64,000 nt of DNA from Meghimatium bilineatum (taxonomy: Eukaryota > Mollusca > Gastropoda > Stylommatophora > Philomycidae), in NCBI GenBank assembly GCA_034231615.1, contig CM067317.1, forward strand, positions 46,433,876 to 46,497,875, given 5' to 3'. Made by a program: the position numbers and the translations under genes. The number at the start of each line of letters is the position of its first letter. Position 1 is the first letter of the stretch. The notes beneath the pieces are model-generated. The model saw nothing but the letters and a program-made list of their open reading frames with translations. It had not been told where the DNA came from and ran no database searches. Below, one piece after another: positions 27,168-38,700 of this stretch.

Positions 27168-27956
27168 CATTTAGCACTCTGCCATTGAGTGCATTCAACA
27201 ATAGTTTACACTATCTAAGATATCTGCAGTTGAGTGTACAAGCCCCACAAAAGCCTCCATGCTAGGTCCCCTGTAATCAACAAAAGAAGCCCAATTTTTT
27301 TAATTTTGGTTACCAGGTTATTTGAAATCTGGCAGGTTATTCAATTGACTTTCATTTTTTCTGCAAATTTAGTGACAATGTGGACCGAATCTTAGTGAAA
27401 TATTGAAATTTATGCAATATCTTGACAATTTCAAAGCAGAGCTGCGCCATGATGTGAATTGGGTTTTATAGACTTTTGTTTTATCGTATTTTCATTAAAA
27501 TCATTTTGGATGATTCTTCTAATAATGGATTCCTGAGATGTAAGTTGATAATCACTCTCAAAAATATGTTAGACCATGCAGTTTTGCATATTTTGACTTT
27601 ATAAATCAACTGTCTTAGATCGATCAATTTTGGAGTAGATCTCGATAACGATTGTATGAAAAATCTATAGGTTTATTTATTTTCCCCAGTGAAATTATGA
27701 CAATAAGACCATAAATACTGCTGAATTAGGTCTGTAGCTAGTGTTACCACTTCAAAATATTTCACACAAAAAAGTCAGACATTTTTTACTATTTTTTTCC
27801 CCTTATTTTTTTGGGGGGGGGGGGGGGGTTGAAAAAAACGTCTTTACTACTTTCTCACATGACTCGTACCACACATACCTATTACGTAGTATTACCATAA
27901 AATAATCCAGCAGCAGGGGGGAAGTTCTTTTTTTTTTGTTTACAGTGTGCTAAAGG
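27168..27956. mobile_element. piggyBac-like MITE, 789 bp, TTAA-flanked
   Basis: TTAA at 27164-27167 and 27957-27960. Termini CATTTAGCACTCTG and, inward from the right, CCTTTAGCACACTG match at 12 of 14 positions. The subterminal GAACTTCCCCCC resembles AACTTCCCCC in the 1016-1933 element. A G16 tract lies at 27813-27828. Non-coding. Confidence 0.7.
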
Positions 27957-28149
27957 TTAAGAATTGATCACAAAAGAAGACAATCAATCATCATCGATTC
28001 AATTTGATGGTCCTACTTTTTATGAACAGTGCATTAATAACTATACTCATGCTGCTATGACTGGCTGTGGAGATATTCATATATTATATAGTATATACTT
28101 ATCAGTAAAGTACTATAACCTACTATTATAGGTTAATTATAACTATATA

Positions 28150-29377
28150 GGGGTGCAAAGGGAACGCATTGCTCTAGGCGGACCCAGGGTTAGCAGATAA
28201 CCAAGATCCCAAATGTACCTCCACGCGGTGCACCCTGGAAACAGAAATACAGCAGCTCGTGCTGATTCTGGCCAAATCATTTGGGGATCGTGTCCGAGAA
28301 TGTGGAGGTAGCAGATGGAAAGAGATTTGACTGCACAAGAGACAGACAATATCTCCGACACCACCAGCAGCACCACATATAGCGACACTGTCGACATACA
28401 GTGAAGCTAGTCAGTCCAGTCCGAACATTGGAGGGGCGGCCAATGTAAAATGCACGTAAAGGTAGATTCATGGCGAGAGACAAATAGATTTCATACAGAG
28501 TACAATGAAACAATGAAAGGGCAGAACAGCGATAGAGGGCAGCGCGAAGTGCAAATAGAAAATGAAAAGTTCCTAGGAAAGGGGAACTACAAGCTCCGTC
28601 AGCTCGAGATGAGCTTCTAGTTATCTGTGTTCCCTACAGGCAGAGACCCAGACCCATTCATTGGCGTTTGGTAAAGCAAGAAGACCTAATCCAACTCTAA
28701 TGTCGAGCCTTCCTAAACCAGAAATATGCTCGCGAAGAGGATGGGTTCCGTACTCGATACGCTCAGGCACAAAAGGGACAACGATTTAGCCCTGGCCCAA
28801 CTCTACTGTCAGGTTTTCCTACACCGGAAATACACTTGAAGAGAGAAAGGGTTCAGTACCTGATGGGCTCAGGCGCTATTGGGACAAGGACGCTCAGCTC
28901 GAGAACGCCTTGCTCTCAAACGCGTGGTGCGAGACTCGAACTTGGACAAGGGGTACACGATGTCGGTGAATGACACCTCGGCTAAGAGGGTGAAAGAGCC
29001 AGGGTCCAACTCCTCTGTTGAGTTCTTCCCCTTAAGGAACCAGGCTCACGGATGAGAAACGGTTCAGTACCCAATGGGCACAGGCACAGCACGTCCAATT
29101 ACACGAGGCAAGTTCATAGACAGTGGAACACCTCGTTCGAGTCAGACGAGAGCAAAAAAATCGTCTGGGCGAAGAGTCTCCACTACGTGTGCCTGGAGAC
29201 AGATATAGAGACTGTCACAGGCTAAGGGTAGCCCACCCGAATTGTCAAGGCATGCCGAAATCGGATGTGCTAGGCCTACAAGGCGCATAACGGTGGCACA
29301 ACGTAATCACGCTCCCGGCGGAAATCGCACGGATATCCGTGATGGTTACAATGGAGCGAACGAAAAACAAACAAACA
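28150..29377 (+). mobile_element. E5: full-length 1.2-kb non-coding retroposon
   Basis: Bounded by an 11-bp direct repeat ATAACTATATA at 28139-28149 and 29378-29388. It starts GGGGTGCAAAGGGAACGCAT and ends GAGCGAACGAAAAACAAACA, an A-rich 3' tail. The inverted copy at 42139-43291 begins at the same 5' base region, so both appear full length. No long ORF. Moderately GC-rich compared with its surroundings. Family unknown to me. Confidence 0.88.
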
Positions 29378-29388
29378 ATAACTATATA

Positions 29389-29805
29389 ATTATATCTGCC
29401 CTATGCGCCGCCTATGGCCCTGGAGGAACATAACATAACTACATAATTATACCACTATCACTGTTTTACTTACTTTCTTTACTTTGATTTTCTTTATTAT
29501 TATTTCATTTTGTGATTTTAGATTTTACCACTTCTCGGTAATCGCTGATGATGTTTATGACAACCGACCCCTGCTTCTCGCAACATATTATTAAATGGTA
29601 CAAATCTGCATTAGAAAGTTCAAATGAAAAGCAAATTTTGATGTATTTATAAACATGAATGTAACTCTTCCGAAAATAAGAGGTAATGTTACTGCTTTGG
29701 TAATTTTGTAGACACAAACAATGCAACATTGAGGAAGTGTACACAAACTTGCACCATGGGAATTAAAATATTAACTTCATCTTATAGAGAGTATTGGTTA
29801 TTGGT
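29389..29805. other. intergenic DNA, nothing recognised
   Basis: AT-rich sequence between E5 and a LINE fragment; no feature identified. Confidence 0.4.
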
Positions 29806-29807
29806 CA

Positions 29808-29990
29808 CAAAACAGTTTTTAGCTTTTGCTGATCGTTTGGCCACGTAAAGAGGCACGATTCTCTTCCCATCGAGATGATAAGAGATGTTCTTCAAGGTAC
29901 GGTGGTGGATGGAAGTAGACGAGGTGACCATAAGAAGACATGGCTGGACAATATCAAGGACTGGACACAGTGTTAAGTTTCCAAACTCAT
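29808..29990 (+). mobile_element. LINE ORF2 tail fragment
   Basis: TTTGGCCACGTAAAGAGGCA and GACATGGCTGGACAATATCA correspond to the FGHVKRHDS and TWxDNIKxWTG motifs of the LINE at 51763-52017, with a small deletion between. Confidence 0.65.
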
Positions 29991-30059
29991 CGTTCTGCAT
30001 CAAATGTCTCAATGTGACACCCCTACGACCCTAGTGCTTATGTAGAGCAGTTTTTTTTA

Positions 30060-31830
30060 AATGTTTCACTTGAACACAACAGACGGACTAAGAGGTATGC
30101 GGTGTAAACACGAAAACATACACATTACAATACAGAAGACATTTTCAACATTTTGAACCGTTAGGTCTTTCTCAATAATATATACAACAAACAGTGAAAA
30201 ACAATGAAAACAGTAAAAACAATGTTACAATCACAGTGACAATATATACACTATACACTAATGGCATGTAAACAAAACGAAGTTAAATGTGACATTGATG
30301 TACATGAAAACATGTAGTGGTCATTGAAGCGGGTTTTCTTGTAATTGGACGGGATATGATAGCAGATATAACAAATTATTACCCAATACAACATGGAGAA
30401 CAATACAATAAGGACCACGCCTACATACATTTAAACAAATGAACGTTCGGAGTTAAGTCCAAAAGGCTGGAGAGTAAAAAAACTCAAAAATAAACCGATT
30501 TTCAAGAGCGTACCTAAATCTGTTATCTGTAGCGCAGGATCTTAGGGCAGCGATCTTGATATCGAGGGCGCCATGATGACCATCACTAATGAAATGAATG
30601 GCGACAGGGGTAGGTTCTCAGTGTTTTATGGCATGAAGGTGCGTATAGAAGCGGTAACTCAATCGTAAGCCTGTTTCACCTTTATATGTCTTGTGACAAC
30701 GTTTACATATAATAACGTAAATGACATTACGAGATATATGTAAAGGCCTCATCAATAGTGAAAGTGGCCTTAGAAAATGAAACAGAGCGGATCTAAACGA
30801 CATAGGAACATGTGTAGCAACGAAAGTCTACGAAAGAAATAAATCATCTCAGAGGATTTATCAAGAAAGTCGTCATCATCACTACATAAGCAACGAAGGC
30901 GAAGAAGCTGTGCGAATGGCAGAGAGTTGCTACAAGCAGGAGGATGAGAAGTGTAGAGCAGAAAACCATGTGCATCAGTAGGTTTGTATTAAACATATAT
31001 GCTGAAGTAAGGATGATAAATAAGGGCAATAATATCAAGAAAGTTGGAAGAAGTAGTAGAGATGTTAGATGTGAATTGAATAGCAGTGTTAAAATTGTTG
31101 ATCAAGCAAGACAACTCTGTCTCAGGCATGTGAGTAATACCTATACCATCAACAATATATCTATGAAATAGAAAAGGATCTTCGTAAATCTCCCGAATCT
31201 GATGTTCAAGATGTCCCATGAAAAGACACGCATAACTGGGTCCCATTTTAGTGCCCATAGCAACCCCATTAATATGATTTTTTAAAGTGCCCATCGAATT
31301 CAAAAGAGTTGTGCGTAAGTACCAGTTCAGCAAGGTGGATGAGAGTGGGAGTGGTTACAGAGGGATGGGGGTTCTTAAAAAGAAAATAAAGAAACGCCCT
31401 AAGACCATCAGAATGGGATGTAGAAGTATATAAAGAACAAACATCAAGTAAGAACAGACGATAAGTGCGGTCAGAAGACAACTGAACAGAAGAAAATATA
31501 AAGAATGCTTAGTATCTTTTACAAATAAAGGCTGTTGCTCTACTAACGGTTGGAAAATACTATCAAGGAAATCTGAAATAAGCTCAATGAGGCAATAGCA
31601 AGCAGAGTCTACCAGGATTATATTCTTTGTGAATTTTGGGCAGCATATAGAAAACTGGACTGCCTAAACAGCTTTCATCGATACAAAAAGCCTCAGCACT
31701 AGTGAGAAGGTTGTTACTGCAAATACGAGTTTTAAAAGGTGTGTTCATTGTGTTTTTGTAGTGTGTGTTTACTGTGTTTGTGTGTCTAGTGTTTTTGTGT
31801 GGCGTGTGTGTGTGCGGTGTGTTCACTGTG
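30060..31830 (-). mobile_element. Penelope-like element (RT and GIY-YIG endonuclease), decayed
   Basis: On the minus strand, in order: VFYMLPKIHKEYNPGR, LDVCSLYTS, AELVLTHNSFEFDGH, NGVAMGTKMGPSYACLFMGH, FHRYIVDGIGI, and then the GIY-YIG-type NVIYVIICKRCHKTYKGETG followed by LRLSYRF. This order of telomerase-like RT then a C-terminal GIY-YIG nuclease is diagnostic of Penelope-like elements. The active-site motif is YIVDG rather than YIDDG, and there are frameshifts, so it is dead. The terminal region at 30090-30200 matches the hairpin-bearing fragments at 3960 and 20773. Confidence 0.9.
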
Positions 31831-32110
31831 TTTTTTTTTTACCGTGTTTGTATGGAGTGCGATCACCGTTCTTGTGTTCTTTGTGAAGTGTGTGTTGACT
31901 ATTTGTGTGTTCTTTGTATGTGTGCTCACTATGCTTGTGCGGTGTGTGATCACACATTCGGGCAACAGCAACACACAGGCTATACAAGTAATCACCACGC
32001 ATTAAACAAAAAGATAGTTCTAAGTTGAATTATATCATCCACAAAGCCAAAAAATATTCATCATGTGACATATTCTTTCCAAAACGTAGTATTCTTTATG
32101 GATTCTACGT
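31740..32110. repeat. TG-rich simple tract plus LINE tail, copy 1
   Basis: GTGTTTACTGTGTTTGTGTG-type sequence, then TTCGGGCAACAGCAACACAC, and CATGTGACATATTCTTTCC, the minus-strand 3' end of an RTE-like LINE (WKEYVT). The same arrangement recurs at 33880-34225. Confidence 0.75.
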
Positions 32111-32158
32111 CCCTAACAGTTTTTTTAACATATTATTACATCGTCATTATTGTTAATA

Positions 32159-32159
<1 letters not shown>

Positions 32160-32214
<55 letters not shown>

Positions 32215-32216
32215 GG
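32160..32216. repeat. (ATT)n microsatellite
   Basis: About 18 uninterrupted ATT units. Confidence 0.98.
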
Positions 32217-32740
32217 CTATTCTAGCGTATGGTTTCATTTTGACAAAACATTCTGATAAGCTCACCAAAATGTGTGATAATTACGCGCACTAAACAGCAC
32301 CATCAATGAATGTCCATACAAAATAATTCTGAAAGGCAGAGAAATGTTTCTTGAAAAAAAAGATGCACGATTAAAAATAAGTTAGAAAAAATGTAACAAT
32401 TTGAAAAAAAGGTAGACTTTTACATTGATTTCTAAATGTTAAAACACGGGCCCTATATTTTTTTGTAGTAAAGTTACAGGAAACTTTATAATAACAGCGG
32501 GAGAAAATATTATGTATAATAAATATGCAACATTCACTCACATAAATGATTTCATTGAACTGAAGTCTCTGAGCATTTATTCTATTATGATGTTGATTTT
32601 TTTCTGAGTTATACCTATACATTCTTGCACTCTGTGTAAATTGAAATATGTAGGTGCTCATTGTCCCAGCATAAATTAAAACGCATAAGGGGCCTACATG
32701 CTGATGATTCGCGAGTCATGCTGGATAGACACTGCTAATT
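32217..32740. other. AT-rich DNA upstream of exon A, nothing recognised
   Basis: No feature identified. It ends in a pyrimidine-rich acceptor (TTATCTTACAG) for exon A. Confidence 0.4.
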
Positions 32741-32751
32741 TTATCTTACAG

Positions 32752-33031
32752 GTCCCATTGAGACAAAGAACATGATAAAGTACGCCAATTTTATTTCCAC
32801 GTCTGACCCTCCACCCCTCACCAATGTCAACAGTCAAACTCTTTATGACCCCACCACCTCCAAATTGTTGAAGTTATTTTTTGAACAGTCCCCAAGTTCT
32901 ATGCATGACAATAATTATCATCAACTGCCATTTCTGCAACAAATATTGTCTCCAGAGATAGCCTTGTTAAAGCTTGTCACACTAATGTTGAGAGCTTGCT
33001 ACACTAAAGTTAATTTCAATTTCCCTCAATG
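32752..33031 (+). CDS. probable coding exon A, possibly 5' part of the RING gene
   Basis: Acceptor TTATCTTACAG, then 2 nt plus 92 open codons and 2 nt, with a donor-like CAATG|GTAGAT. The translation begins PIETKNMIKYANFISTSDPP and contains LPFLQQILSPEIALLKL. Unlike the surrounding repeats it has even coding character and no transposon similarity. An alternative donor is AAA|GTTAAT near 33011. It resembles no family I know. Membership of the RING gene is inferred only from strand and position. Confidence 0.5.
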
Positions 33032-33094
33032 GTAGATTACATGCAAGCGTATGCCGATTATTTATAGGAGTGTTCACAGTTATATTTTAGTTTT

Positions 33095-33310
33095 TATCAT
33101 CTATTTCGTTATATGTTTTTGTCCTCTATTTGGCTATATGTTTTTGTCCTCTATTTGGCTATATGTTTTTATCCTCTCCATATATTTTGTCCTCTATTTG
33201 ACTATATGTTTTGTCTTCTATTTGACTATATGTTTTGTCCTCTATTTGACTATATGTTTTTGTTCTCTATTTGACTATATGTTTTTGTCCTCTGACTACA
33301 TGTTTTTACT
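33095..33310. repeat. 24-25-bp minisatellite, about nine units
   Basis: Units GTCCTCTATTTGACTATATG plus TTTTT with minor variation, starting about 60 bp after exon A. Confidence 0.93.
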
Positions 33311-33602
33311 GATAGAGGTTAACTATATTTCTTTCCGTCATTTTGTTCGTTTTGTGAATTTAAAATAGTTGGACTTTGCCCATTTACTACAGGCCCTCTG
33401 TCGGGTTTGTGTTGAGCCCAGTTACCAGTTACTAACCTATTTTGAGTCAAAAGGCATAAGCCAATAGATCTCTGGATAAGCAACCAATATTGACTTGTTT
33501 TGGGTCGAAATGTATAAGCCCGTCAACCAATGCTGACTTATTTACTAGTCGATAAGTATGAATTTATGGTCAAGTATAAAGGTAGGTCTCCGGGAATTGC
33601 AG

Positions 33603-33719
33603 CAATTTTATTGCCAACTTCTGAAGAATGAAGATAGCTCTTCATATGCTACGTCGCAGCAACTATTAGTTGAATGGCCAGGTCCATCCTGCGTTTACCT
33701 TACACAATCCTTGACTCAG
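33603..33719 (+). CDS. probable coding exon B, possibly 5' part of the RING gene
   Basis: Acceptor AATTGCAG, 39 open codons and donor CAG|GTATCC, phase 0 at the 3' end. It encodes QFYCQLLKNEDSSSYATSQQ and then LLVEWPGPSCVYL. Phase does not match exon A's simplest donor; acceptors a little upstream (33556 or 33574) would match. It does not join directly to the exon at 35625 either, so a further exon or a second gene is implied. Part of a SINE-B follows the donor. Confidence 0.45.
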
Positions 33720-33784
33720 GTATCCATTTACAATTGGATCGATTTGATTTACAGATGGATGGAGGAACGGTTGTTCCAAACGAG

Positions 33785-33872
33785 AATTTGCAGAAATTGC
33801 AGCTAAGCTGTAAAACACAACACATGGTATTCTGCTAACTAGAAGTTTGAGTGAACACAGAAGAAGAATATT
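33785..33872 (+). mobile_element. SINE-B 3' fragment
   Basis: TGCAGCTAAGCTGTAAAACA, AGTTTGAGTGAACACAGAAG and AAGAATA, the 3' third of SINE-B, directly following exon B. Confidence 0.65.
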
Positions 33873-33879
33873 AGTTTTT

Positions 33880-34225
33880 GTGTGATGTTTGCTTACTCAT
33901 TCATGAGGTCACTGTATGTGTGTTCTCTGTATGGTGTTCACTGTGTGTATGTGTGTGTTCATTGCGTTTGTGTTTATTGCGTTCATGTATTGACAGTATT
34001 TATGTTCATTGTGTTTACTGCATTTGTGTGTTCACTGTATGTGTGTTCATTATATTTGTGCGGTGTGTGATCAAACTTTCGGGCAACATCAACACACAGT
34101 CGATACAAGTAATTACCATGCATGAAGCCAAAAATATTAATCACGTGACATCTTCTTTCCATAACGTAGTCTTCTTTAAGTATTCTCTGAGCACTCCGTG
34201 ATTCTGAGTGAGTCGACCTACGGCA
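33880..34225. repeat. TG-rich simple tract plus LINE tail, copy 2
   Basis: GTGTGTTCACTGTATGTGTG, then TTTCGGGCAACATCAACACA, then CACGTGACATCTTCTTTCC, parallel to 31740-32110. It is followed at once by a longer LINE copy with the same C terminus. Confidence 0.75.
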
Positions 34226-34229
34226 CTAG

Positions 34230-35285
34230 TCATGTGACGTATTCCTTCCAGAACGTTGTCTTCCCAATGAACTCTCTGAACCTCTCTCTGTCTTGGGCGA
34301 TGTGGCTTGCATTTTCTAGCGATGTATTCATGTTATCTTTAATGTCGTCAGTCCATCGTCTTCTTGGTCTGCCCCTTCTCCTCTTCCCAGGTACTCTTCC
34401 CTCCATTATTTGTCTTTCTAAACAGGTATGACTCTTTATATGACCAAACAGGCGTAGTTTTCTTTTTGTTATTGTGTTTAGTAACCAACACTCTGTAATA
34501 TTCAGTGTGTTTATAATATCTGAGTTTCTGATTTTATCCTTCCATGATATTCTAAGTATCTTTCTGTAGCATTTCAGCTCGAAGGCGTTGATCTTCTTTG
34601 CCGCTGTTTTACTTAGAGTCCATGTTTCACAGCCGTATGTTGCAACCGGAAAAATAAAAGTTCGTAACATTAGCACTTTCGTTTCTATTTTGTTGTTTTT
34701 CCATATGTTTTTCAGCCGTGTTATTTTGCAATATGCCATTGCCAATCTCTTCCTTATTTCTGCCATGCAGTCTCCTGCACCGTTGATGTTTGCTCCTAAG
34801 TATTCAAATTTATCCACACATTCTATCTCGGTATTGTCAATTCTGATTTTTGGTTGTTGTGTTGTTATATCTGTTGACATGATTTTTGTTTTCTGCGTGT
34901 TTAAATACAAATTTTGTGCTTCGCTATATTTCTTTGTGTTCTTGATTAGTTGTTCCAATCCCTTTATATCGTGTGAAAGAAGTACTGTGTCATCTGCGTA
35001 GCGTAGTTCAGGGATTAGGAATCCACCTATGTTTAAAGCGTGGTAGTCAGTGTTGTGTATGTCTTCTCTCACGTTCCTCATTATACTTTCAGCGTAGATG
35101 TTGAACAGGTATGGGGAGAGTGTGCACCCTTGCCTTACTCCACTCTGTACCTCAAACCATTCTGAGAGATCGTCCTCTAACTTCACTGCAGCCTTTTGAT
35201 CTTGGTAAAGTTCCTCTATTAGATGAATCAGATGTCTTGGGAAACCCATGCTGTTCATTATCTCCCATAGTTGCTGGTGTTGGAG
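34230..35285 (-). mobile_element. RTE-like LINE, intact 342-codon RT and C-terminal frame, 5'-truncated
   Basis: One open minus-strand frame: SGVRQGCTLSPYLFNIYAE (RT motif 4), RYADDTVLLS (catalytic Asp pair, motif 5), QKTKIMSTD, DKFEYLGANI, ATYGCETWTL, then KLRLFGHIKSHTCLERQIME, KRRRGRPRRRWTDDI and the end FWKEYVT. The endonuclease and first RT motifs are missing. Upstream, 35285-35470 is a separate LINE 3' tail on the same strand. The frame is unbroken, so the insertion is recent. It lies in an intron of the RING gene or just 5' of it. Confidence 0.93.
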
Positions 35286-35289
35286 GCAC

Positions 35290-35475
35290 TAGAGACACGT
35301 TTAAGCAATCTGATATATCACTGTACATCGTCGTCTTGTGCGCCCTCTTTTCCTGTTTCCGTTAAATTGCCTTCAGCTATTAATCTTTCCATGCTATTAT
35401 GTCTCTTTATATTGTTTAGGATATCAAAAATAGAACTACTAAGTACATTGCTCGTGTAGTTTGCCATTGTTTTTA
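35290..35475 (-). mobile_element. second RTE-like LINE 3' tail
   Basis: Minus strand reads IKRHNSMERLIAEGNLTETG, then a DDDV-type stretch, similar to plus-strand 2090-2220 (IKRDITAQDRLIAED). It abuts the truncated end of the 34230-35285 copy. Confidence 0.65.
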
Positions 35476-35624
35476 GAAGGAAATCCGTTTATCGAATAGC
35501 ATACAAAACAAAGAAAACACATTCATTTTCTACGCCATTTTTTCGGCACGTTATTTTTGGCCAAGAATATTACTTGTAATAAATGTGTTGATTTTTTTGT
35601 TGTTGCTATTTTCCTTTCCGTCAG

Positions 35625-35731
35625 CTAATGCAAGCAACAAGAAGAACAAGTTCAGGGAAGCCAACAGGGGAGTAAGACATGTGATTGACTCCAGGCTGCG
35701 GAGAATGGTGGAGGCTGAAATAAACTTCAAG
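35625..35731 (+). CDS. RING gene exon C
   Basis: Acceptor CTTTCCGTCAG, 2 nt plus 35 codons, donor AAG|GTATG. It encodes NASNKKNKFREANRGVRHVI and then DSRLRRMVEAEINFK, a basic, helix-prone segment just ahead of the RING. The two leading bases require an upstream exon ending in phase 1. Only this frame is open. Confidence 0.82.
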
Positions 35732-38700
35732 GTATGTTGGGGATTAATATTACACGTTATGTTCAACAGAAAATATAACTGAGCTCGTTCAGTATAGGAA
35801 ATAACTAGGTATTAGGTCTGTTGATTATCTTCAACGCACACCGGACACGTCCATATGTTCTCAGATTTCCATTTCAGTAAATCTCTCAGTGTATAACTGT
35901 TGATGGTTCCGATTATGTGCTGGTTCACTGCTCTTTTTTGAAGTCTTTACCAGGGATTCTCTACGGGACACTCCCAATTCGCGCATTCTCGATATTGACT
36001 CATGCTCATTCATCTCAAATTCTCTGATCGTGAGGACTCATGAAAAACAATGAGTATATCTGCTCGGTCCATAGGATGACCATATATTGAGGTGGCGAGG
36101 CTAGCAAATTTGTCGGCTCGTTCGTTTCCCGCCACGTCCGCGTGTCTAGGGACAAAGATACGCGTGAGTTTTCGTAGTGATGCCCGCGTTTTAGCTCTTT
36201 CTAATGACTCCATCCATCCCCTACGAACATCACCTGTTTTGACTTTCTGAATTATATTCAGTGTGTTACTTAGTATGCACGCATGGAAACTGTTCAGTAT
36301 AGGCTATGCTACAGTTAAGAGCCGCGTTAGCGCACTGGCTTCGCATATGAGTGGTCCTGGGTTCATTCCCCAGTTGAGGCGGAAATGTCTTCAGATCGCA
36401 ACGGCTCCCAGGTAGGCCCAGCCTTAAATGGGTACCGGATTAATCCGGAAAGTAAAGACTGCGAGGGAGAGGAGATGGCTACCGCCCTCATTTGCAGAGC
36501 TTGTGAAATGTGAGATCGCTAACATCTCACACCCCTACGGCATTAATAAATGCTATGAGTTACTTTACTTTTTACTTATGCCTACAGTATTATCGAGAAT
36601 AGATCTAGGGCTAGTATTGTACTTGATTGATTCTTGATTAGGAACACGCGTCACAGCACTGGGGACATTCTCATATACTCTCCGCTTGCCTTTTCGTCAG
36701 CCATCTAAAAGTGTATAGGCTGTGTCCCAGTCAGTTGCTGATTATGCGTTCTTCTGATCTTTCCGGAGAGGGAGCGCTTTCTCCCATCACCTCTAGTCAC
36801 TCCCATTTCTACCATTCTCTGAATATGTACATTGTCACGTTCGACTTCCTCCTCGTCTTCTCGTAGGTTATCCATTGCTGCTCTAAGCAATTATATCCTG
36901 TCTCTTCTTATCTCAGTGCCGTTCACCAAAGCCCTACCAGCCAACACATCGACTCTTTCGTTTCCCCTGACCACAGCATGACTGGGACAGTACATCTATG
37001 TAATGCTCTGCGCATTGTCGAGAAGAGTGACCCATTCAATTCTGATCATACACTTTTCTATCTTGCGCAGCATATTTTGAGAGTCCTATAGAATCACTGA
37101 GTCTGCTGCTGGTTTTTTTCGCCAGCCAAATGCGAGCTGCTGTCACCGCTTCTATTTCCATTCTCATACACGATGTTGTAGTGAGGTAGGCAGCTGACAG
37201 CTCATTTAATTTCTTGCCATTTTGATAGGCCACGAAACCCTAACCATATCTGCTTGTTTCTTGCGTTGCTGAGCCGTCTGTATAAATTATTATATCGCGT
37301 GGCTTCGAGTGCTGCAGTATAAGTTCATGGATCATTTTCTCTGTTCTGTTGGCAGCCCAGTCGCGGCACTCTCGTCCCATCTGTATCACCACTGTTGTCA
37401 ATAATTTTCTTTCTTTTCCAAATGTCACTCATTCATAGCCTCTTCCAACTTCCTCCAGCTCACAAACTCTGAGTAGGGTATCTTCTGCTTCTGCCATCCA
37501 GGACCTCCCTCTCTTGATTGGCTTTCCTTTTGTGCTGTCTAGAGATTGGTAACATATAACACCAAATAGATAACACCAAAGTGAAACAAGCCAAAGAATT
37601 TAAATATCTAGGCAGCATTTTTTCCGAAGATGGAAGACTAGACAGAGAAATAGAAACAAGGTGCCAGAAAGCAAACACAGTGACTTACCAACTTTCACCA
37701 TTACTTCTTCATCCAAAGATCAAGATGGAAATTAAAAAACAAATAATATCTACAATTTTTATACCAACAATGTGCTACCAATGTCAAACATGGTCTTTAA
37801 CAGCTTCGCAGCAAAAACATTGTCACATGTGAAATGAAGTGTCTGAGGAAAGCTGCAATGGTTACCAAACTAGATAAAATAAGAAATGAAGAAATTAGGA
37901 AAAGAGTTGGTATAATATCATGTATCGAACATATTGAGAGACAGCAAGTAAAATGGTTCGGTCACCTTATGAGAATGAAGCCAAACCAAATACCAATAAG
38001 AGCATATAATACAAGAATATCCAGGCATAAAGCCAAAGGTAGACCAAGAAAACGGTGGATAGAAAACATTAAGATAACCTTGAACAAACATGGACTAAAT
38101 GCAACCTCGGCGACACATCTGGCCTTGAAACGACAGCTTAAGATACCACCCCTACGCTTAACGGCACGTGTGAATGCGATCAACAATAATTCACCTGGGG
38201 ATAGACAATAGAGATTGGTGTAATACGTGATGATCATTATTGGCGACCTTGAAGTATTCTTTAACCTTAGCTATTTTATGTCTTGCTTTGATGCTCGGTA
38301 AATTTAGGAGAAACCTCATGGCTTGAAACCATATTTTACTTACTGATTCATTGCAATCATATATAGTGCCTATTATGCTTTGTTGTAATAATATATGGTG
38401 TTTTATGCTTTGTTATAATCATGTCTGACTTTGTAGTTCAGGGGTTGTCTGTGACGGCCATGGACCGGGTTTTCGAATCCCGCTGCAGGCACGCGTACAG
38501 CTGGATCATTCAGAAAGCAATGGCAAACTACTGAACATATTTATATTGCCTAGAAAATCACTACAATTTACTGTGTTGATTGCTACGTTTTTAATAGGAT
38601 ATGCTACCAATATGTTTTTACCCAATACAATCAACATACAAATAAATGATCAACTACTGAAACAAGTGCAGGAAATTAAATATCTAGTCCACCGAAGACG

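Noticed and set aside
34588..35001. 137-codon plus-strand frame
   Set aside because: Antisense shadow of the intact LINE reverse transcriptase frame at 34230-35258.
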